In this document: positions 24,871 through 27,782 of the stretch, piece after piece | Numbering within the stretch: the first letter of the stretch is position 1 | How the letters are laid out: the number at the start of each line of letters is the position of its first letter | From: an uncultured Clostridia bacterium | Lineage (GTDB): Bacteria; Bacillota; Clostridia; Oscillospirales; Butyricicoccaceae | Reading direction: 5' to 3' | Assembly (NCBI GenBank): GCA_947856675.1 | Contig: CANUCM010000114.1 | Location: forward strand, 1-27,782 | Length of the DNA: 27,782 nucleotides | Position numbers and translations under genes: made by a program | Notes under the pieces: model-generated | The model's database searches: none | Seen by the model: the letters and a program-made list of their open reading frames with translations, nothing else | Told to the model about the DNA's origin: nothing

Positions 24871-26154
24871 TCATTTATTTGCTGCCTGATTCAGAAGCGG
24901 ACACCCGCCCTGAAACACCTCTTTCGTATTCTGCAGCGCCGCCGCGTCGTACGCAGCGTCGCCCCCGACCACAAGGACGTCCGCCGCAGCTCCCGGCTCA
25001 AGCGTCCCAATCTGCCCTTCCAGGCCCAGCACGCGCGCCGCATTCCCCGTCGCCGTTTCGATGGCTTCCACGGCGGTCAGGCCGTATTCGGCAAGACAGA
25101 GAATCTCCTGCTCCACCGGTACCGGGGCCGTTCCGCCGATGACCATGTCGGTTCCGGCGAGCAGCGTGAGCCCCATGCGCTGAAAGCGCTGAATCCGTTC
25201 GGCATACGCAGCGCGTACCGTGCGGTAAAAGAGCACCCGGCGAAGCGTCTGCGTGTTCAGCCCCCGCAAATCTGCCGCGGAGTTGGCCTTCTGCACATCC
25301 AGAAAAACTTCCACGTTGTCCGGTGTCAGGCTCTCCGCCTTCAGCCCGCGCTCTTCCATCATCTGTTCAAGTTCCCGGGCCACCCGGGTACACACCATCG
25401 CCGTCGGGACCCAGGCAATTCCTTTTTCCGCCATAACAGCCGCCTGTTCGGGCGTCATGAAAATGCCGTGCTCGATCGTATCAAATCCCGCACGGATACA
25501 CATGTCAATCGTCGAGGCAAAACTGGCGTGCACAGCCGCTTTCTTTCCCTGACGGTGGCATTCCTGCACAATGGCGTCGAACTCTTCCTGTGTGTATTCC
25601 GGCGCATCCAGGTTGCTGTCGCCCATGGCCTTAATCCAGTCCGCGCCGTCCCGGATGTTGCTTCGGACCTGCTCTCTGAGCTTCCACGGGCTGTTGACCT
25701 GGGCCACGCTGCGCAGCGGCCAGCCATGTCCGCCGCTGATGCACAGCGCAACGCCGCTGGTAAAAATTCGCGGTATACGCAAAAATCCCATGCCCGCAGC
25801 CTGGCGGAGCGCAGTACACACCCCCGGCTCCGATGCCACGTCGCGGACGGCCGTTACGCCGCGCCGCAATGCTGCGGACAGCTCGGATGCCGCATACAGG
25901 AGTTTCAGCTGATCCCCGCCCTGTTCCACATCCGGACGGCTCTGCGTGTCCCCGACGTGGATATGCATATCAATCAGTCCCGGCAGGATGGTCGCATCGC
26001 CGTAATCGCACACCGGCGCCTGCGGAAACCGCTGCCGGATTTCCTTCACATCACCCACGGCCCTGATTTGGCCGTTTTCCATACACATTGCGCCATTGGC
26101 CAGCACGGTTTTCCCTTTGCCGATAATCAGCCGGCGCGCCGTAATGATCTGCAT
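24871..26154 (-). CDS. Metal-dependent amidohydrolase, operon copy 1
   Basis: Cytosolic amidohydrolase of 427 aa, paralogous to the gene just downstream. Metal site: His64-x-His66 (GLIDMHIH), Lys175 (DWIKAM), His209 (AVHAS), His229 (TIEHG) and Asp336 (AGTDMV). It is 25 aa longer, mainly through an insert near 265-310 (LTPDNVEVFLDVQKAN) that lies between the His229 strand and the Asp336 strand, where substrate-contacting loops usually lie; the two copies may therefore differ in specificity. AAGGGAGAG lies just before the ATG. It follows the binding-protein gene after 72 bp that hold a strong hairpin and no other promoter I can recognise, so it is likely in the same transcript. Confidence 0.9.
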   Translation of the reverse strand: MQIITARRLIIGKGKTVLANGAMCMENGQIRAVGDVKEIRQRFPQAPVCDYGDATILPGLIDMHIHVGDTQSRPDVEQGGDQLKLLYAASELSAALRRGVTAVRDVASEPGVCTALRQAAGMGFLRIPRIFTSGVALCISGGHGWPLRSVAQVNSPWKLREQVRSNIRDGADWIKAMGDSNLDAPEYTQEEFDAIVQECHRQGKKAAVHASFASTIDMCIRAGFDTIEHGIFMTPEQAAVMAEKGIAWVPTAMVCTRVARELEQMMEERGLKAESLTPDNVEVFLDVQKANSAADLRGLNTQTLRRVLFYRTVRAAYAERIQRFQRMGLTLLAGTDMVIGGTAPVPVEQEILCLAEYGLTAVEAIETATGNAARVLGLEGQIGTLEPGAAADVLVVGGDAAYDAAALQNTKEVFQGGCPLLNQAANK

Positions 26155-26178
26155 TACGCTCTCCCTTTCTTTTGAATA

Positions 26179-26208
26179 TTTTGGGCGGCAGGTTTCTGCC
26201 GCCCAAAA
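26179..26208 (-). repeat. Intercistronic stem-loop after the binding-protein gene
   Basis: The perfect 13-bp stem TTTTGGGCGGCAG (26179-26191) / CTGCCGCCCAAAA (26196-26208) has a 4-nt loop and starts 18 nt after the binding-protein stop. It lacks a T-tract on either strand, so it is more likely an RNA-stabilising or partial-stop element than a full terminator. Confidence 0.85.
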
Positions 26209-26226
26209 TCCAGGAGTTTCTTTTGC

Positions 26227-27579
26227 TTAATCCGCCCAGCGGAAATGATAAATCTTGTCAATCGAGTTGTTCGCGTAATCGGTCACAACGTCCTTGGTAA
26301 AGGCACGGGCGTCGGTCGCATAGTAGAACGGCAGCTCGCACACTTCTTCACGATACAGATCCATGGCCTGGCGATACAGCTCCTTGCGCGCCTCGGCGTC
26401 GGTCTCCGAGCGGGCTTCTTCCAGCAGCGTATCCATTTCAGGCGAGGAATACCGGCTCCAGTTGCCCGTCAAGCCAATGTTGGCCGTATGCAGGTGCTGA
26501 TACATGACATCCATATCCGCCACGGACGACGAAAATCCGCAAATGCCGATTTCGTACTGGCCTTCGCCCAGAACGTCATTGATGAACGCATTGCGCTCCA
26601 TCTGCAGAACTTCCACATCGAGGCCCACATTGCTCAGGTCCTGCTGCATGGACGTCGCAAGCTTGGGATACGCGCCCGTGGAGTAGGTCTTGATGGTCAC
26701 GGAAGCTCCTTCATACCCCGCTTCCTGAATCAGCTCTTTGGCCTTTTCCGGATCGTATTCATACCAGCTGCCCATGTCAGGCAGTGCGGTGTAGTCCGGG
26801 CCGCAGGGGCAGTTCACGATGGTGCCCAGGCCCTCGCCGCCGAGAACCAGCATTTTTTCACGGTCGACCGCATAGGCCAGCGCCTGGCGCATCCGCACGT
26901 CGGTGAATATGCCGGTTTCGCAGTTGATGATGGAGTAGGTCAGGTTCTGGCTGGGATACGAAACAACCGTCAGGCTGTCGTTGTTGCTGAGCGATTCCAT
27001 CGAAACGGGCGGAACGGTCGCCATGTAGTAGTCGATTTCGCCGGTTTCCAGGGCGATAACCGCAGTGTTGGTGTCGCTGATTGCTTTGATGCGGAGATGC
27101 TTGATGTCGGGCTCGCCATCAAAATAGTCGGGGTTGGCTTCATACACCGCCAGCTCGCCGGGCTTCCACTCTTTCAGAATGTACGGGCCCGTGCCGATGG
27201 TCGCTTCGACAGACATGCCGTAGTCTTCGCCGTACTCTGTTACGGCCTTCTCATTGACGATAAAGGCAAAGGAACCGGCCAGCGTTTCCAAAAACGCCAT
27301 GGACGGAGCCTTCATGTGGATTTTAACGGTGTAGTCGTCCACAGCCTCAAGGTAGTCGACAGCCGACCAGTCAGAGCTGGTGTACGCCGACTCAAGGGCG
27401 CGCTGGCCCGAGAACACCACGTCCGAAGCCTTCAGCTCTTCGCCGTTGTGGAACTTGACGCCCTGCTTCAGGTAGAAAGTATACTCCATGCCGTCGGGGG
27501 TCAGCTCATACTTTTCAGCCAGGTCGGGAACAACTTCCCTGTTTTCGTCTATCTTCATCAGGCTGTTGTACACCTGCAT
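26227..27579 (-). CDS. Family-5 (peptide-type) ABC solute-binding protein, N-terminus missing
   Basis: Extracellular binding protein of the OppA/DppA type (SBP_bac_5); the open frame from ATG 27579 gives 450 aa. Family signs: VYNSLMKIDENREVVPDLAEKY, the YTFYLKQGVKFHNGE motif, LKASDVVFS, GTGPYILKEW, and VDREKML. Normal members begin with a lipoprotein or Sec signal and about 30-50 further residues. Here none exists: recognisable family sequence runs upstream (NNYNSYGTDNYGH) without a start codon to a TGA at 27649-27651, and ATG 27579 has no ribosome site. The gene is therefore disrupted or mis-assembled at its 5' end, although promoter and ribosome site are present further up. No permease or ATPase genes accompany it in the window. 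It heads the operon with two amidohydrolases and an S9 peptidase. Confidence 0.8.
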   Translation of the reverse strand: MQVYNSLMKIDENREVVPDLAEKYELTPDGMEYTFYLKQGVKFHNGEELKASDVVFSGQRALESAYTSSDWSAVDYLEAVDDYTVKIHMKAPSMAFLETLAGSFAFIVNEKAVTEYGEDYGMSVEATIGTGPYILKEWKPGELAVYEANPDYFDGEPDIKHLRIKAISDTNTAVIALETGEIDYYMATVPPVSMESLSNNDSLTVVSYPSQNLTYSIINCETGIFTDVRMRQALAYAVDREKMLVLGGEGLGTIVNCPCGPDYTALPDMGSWYEYDPEKAKELIQEAGYEGASVTIKTYSTGAYPKLATSMQQDLSNVGLDVEVLQMERNAFINDVLGEGQYEIGICGFSSSVADMDVMYQHLHTANIGLTGNWSRYSSPEMDTLLEEARSETDAEARKELYRQAMDLYREEVCELPFYYATDARAFTKDVVTDYANNSIDKIYHFRWAD

Positions 27580-27648
27580 ATGGCCGTAGTTATCGGTGCC
27601 ATACGAGTTGTAATTGTTTTTCGCTGAGTTCCTGCCTTTTCCCCTGCT

Positions 27649-27670
27649 TCACATTTTCCGTCAACTCCTT
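27649..27670 (-). promoter_or_regulatory. Ribosome site followed by ATG-TGA
   Basis: On the minus strand AAGGAG (27665-27670) precedes ATG (27652-27654) by 10 nt, but the next codon is TGA (27649-27651). The ATG is in frame with the binding-protein frame 25 codons later. This looks like the original start region with the signal-peptide codons lost. Confidence 0.6.
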
Positions 27671-27686
27671 TTCATTCCGCTTACAA

Positions 27687-27715
27687 AGTGTAGCATACCA
27701 TTTTTTCGTTTGCAA
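27687..27715 (-). promoter_or_regulatory. Promoter of the binding-protein operon
   Basis: On the minus strand TTGCAA (27710-27715), a 17-nt spacer and TACACT (27687-27692) form a good promoter. An overlapping extended -10, TGGTATGCT (27693-27701), is an alternative. The predicted start is near 27680. The remaining 27716-27782 is AT-rich and shows no gene. Confidence 0.7.
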
Positions 27716-27782
27716 CATTTTTGCAATACATTTAAGCCTTATAAGATTTTTTTATATATTATTCACAAATGAATTTTTAATT

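Noticed and set aside
21724..26175. Open frame of 1483 codons on the plus strand
   Set aside because: It lies opposite four minus-strand genes with clear family motifs. Its product is His/Arg/Ala/Val-rich with no domain, as expected of an antisense shadow in GC-rich DNA with few stop codons.
1..27782. CRISPR array, tRNA, rRNA, transposase, integrase or known defence genes
   Set aside because: None seen. There are no regularly spaced repeats, no transposase or integrase motifs, and every long frame outside shadows belongs to a housekeeping, transport or metabolic family.

Overview
The window looks like chromosomal DNA of a GC-rich, anaerobic, monoderm Firmicute, most likely a clostridium of the Oscillospirales/Ruminococcaceae type. 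The signs are strong AGGAGG-type ribosome sites, an S-layer-homology (SLH) protein, an AddAB recombination nuclease instead of RecBCD, a ferredoxin-fused aldo/keto reductase, and promoters built on an extended -10 of the form TGGTATAAT. This is inference from gene content. No rRNA, tRNA, phage, transposon or CRISPR sequence was seen.

Layout. (1) 37-6064, plus strand: a tight four-gene operon with a double-length HlyD/MacA-like adaptor, a MacB/LolD-type ATPase, a MacB/FtsX-type permease and a secreted SLH protein, closed by a terminator. (2) 6168-8386, plus: a LysR regulator followed by methionine gamma-lyase, with repeat elements between them that could be the regulator's sites. (3) 8440-10056, minus: a YtcJ-type amidohydrolase, divergent from an aldo/keto reductase with a C-terminal iron-sulfur domain (10199-11338, plus). 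(4) 11376-18237, minus: addB-addA, overlapping by 11 bp. (5) 18346-19572, plus: a metal-dependent amidohydrolase, divergent from addB. It is followed by a DEAD-box RNA helicase (19689-21257, plus) whose leader appears to hold an attenuator. (6) 27579-21394, minus: an operon of a family-5 (peptide-type) solute-binding protein, two paralogous amidohydrolases and an S9 prolyl-oligopeptidase-family enzyme. Three convergent junctions (8400-8427, 11346-11370, 21321-21350) each share one hairpin terminator.

How the genes may work together. The first operon reads as an envelope export or remodelling machine carrying its own wall-bound SLH partner. The last operon reads as capture of small peptides or related amides followed by hydrolysis inside the cell. 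Four of the fourteen genes are amidohydrolases, so hydrolysis of amide or imide compounds is a theme. Methionine gamma-lyase adds amino-acid catabolism.

The least ordinary observations are the apparent attenuator/antiterminator in front of the RNA helicase, the solute-binding-protein gene whose start region reads ATG-TGA and has lost its signal peptide, the duplicated adaptor, the closely packed divergent promoters of addBA, and a 9-bp inverted repeat placed over both start regions between 10086 and 10172. I do not see a clearly new defence or mobile system.
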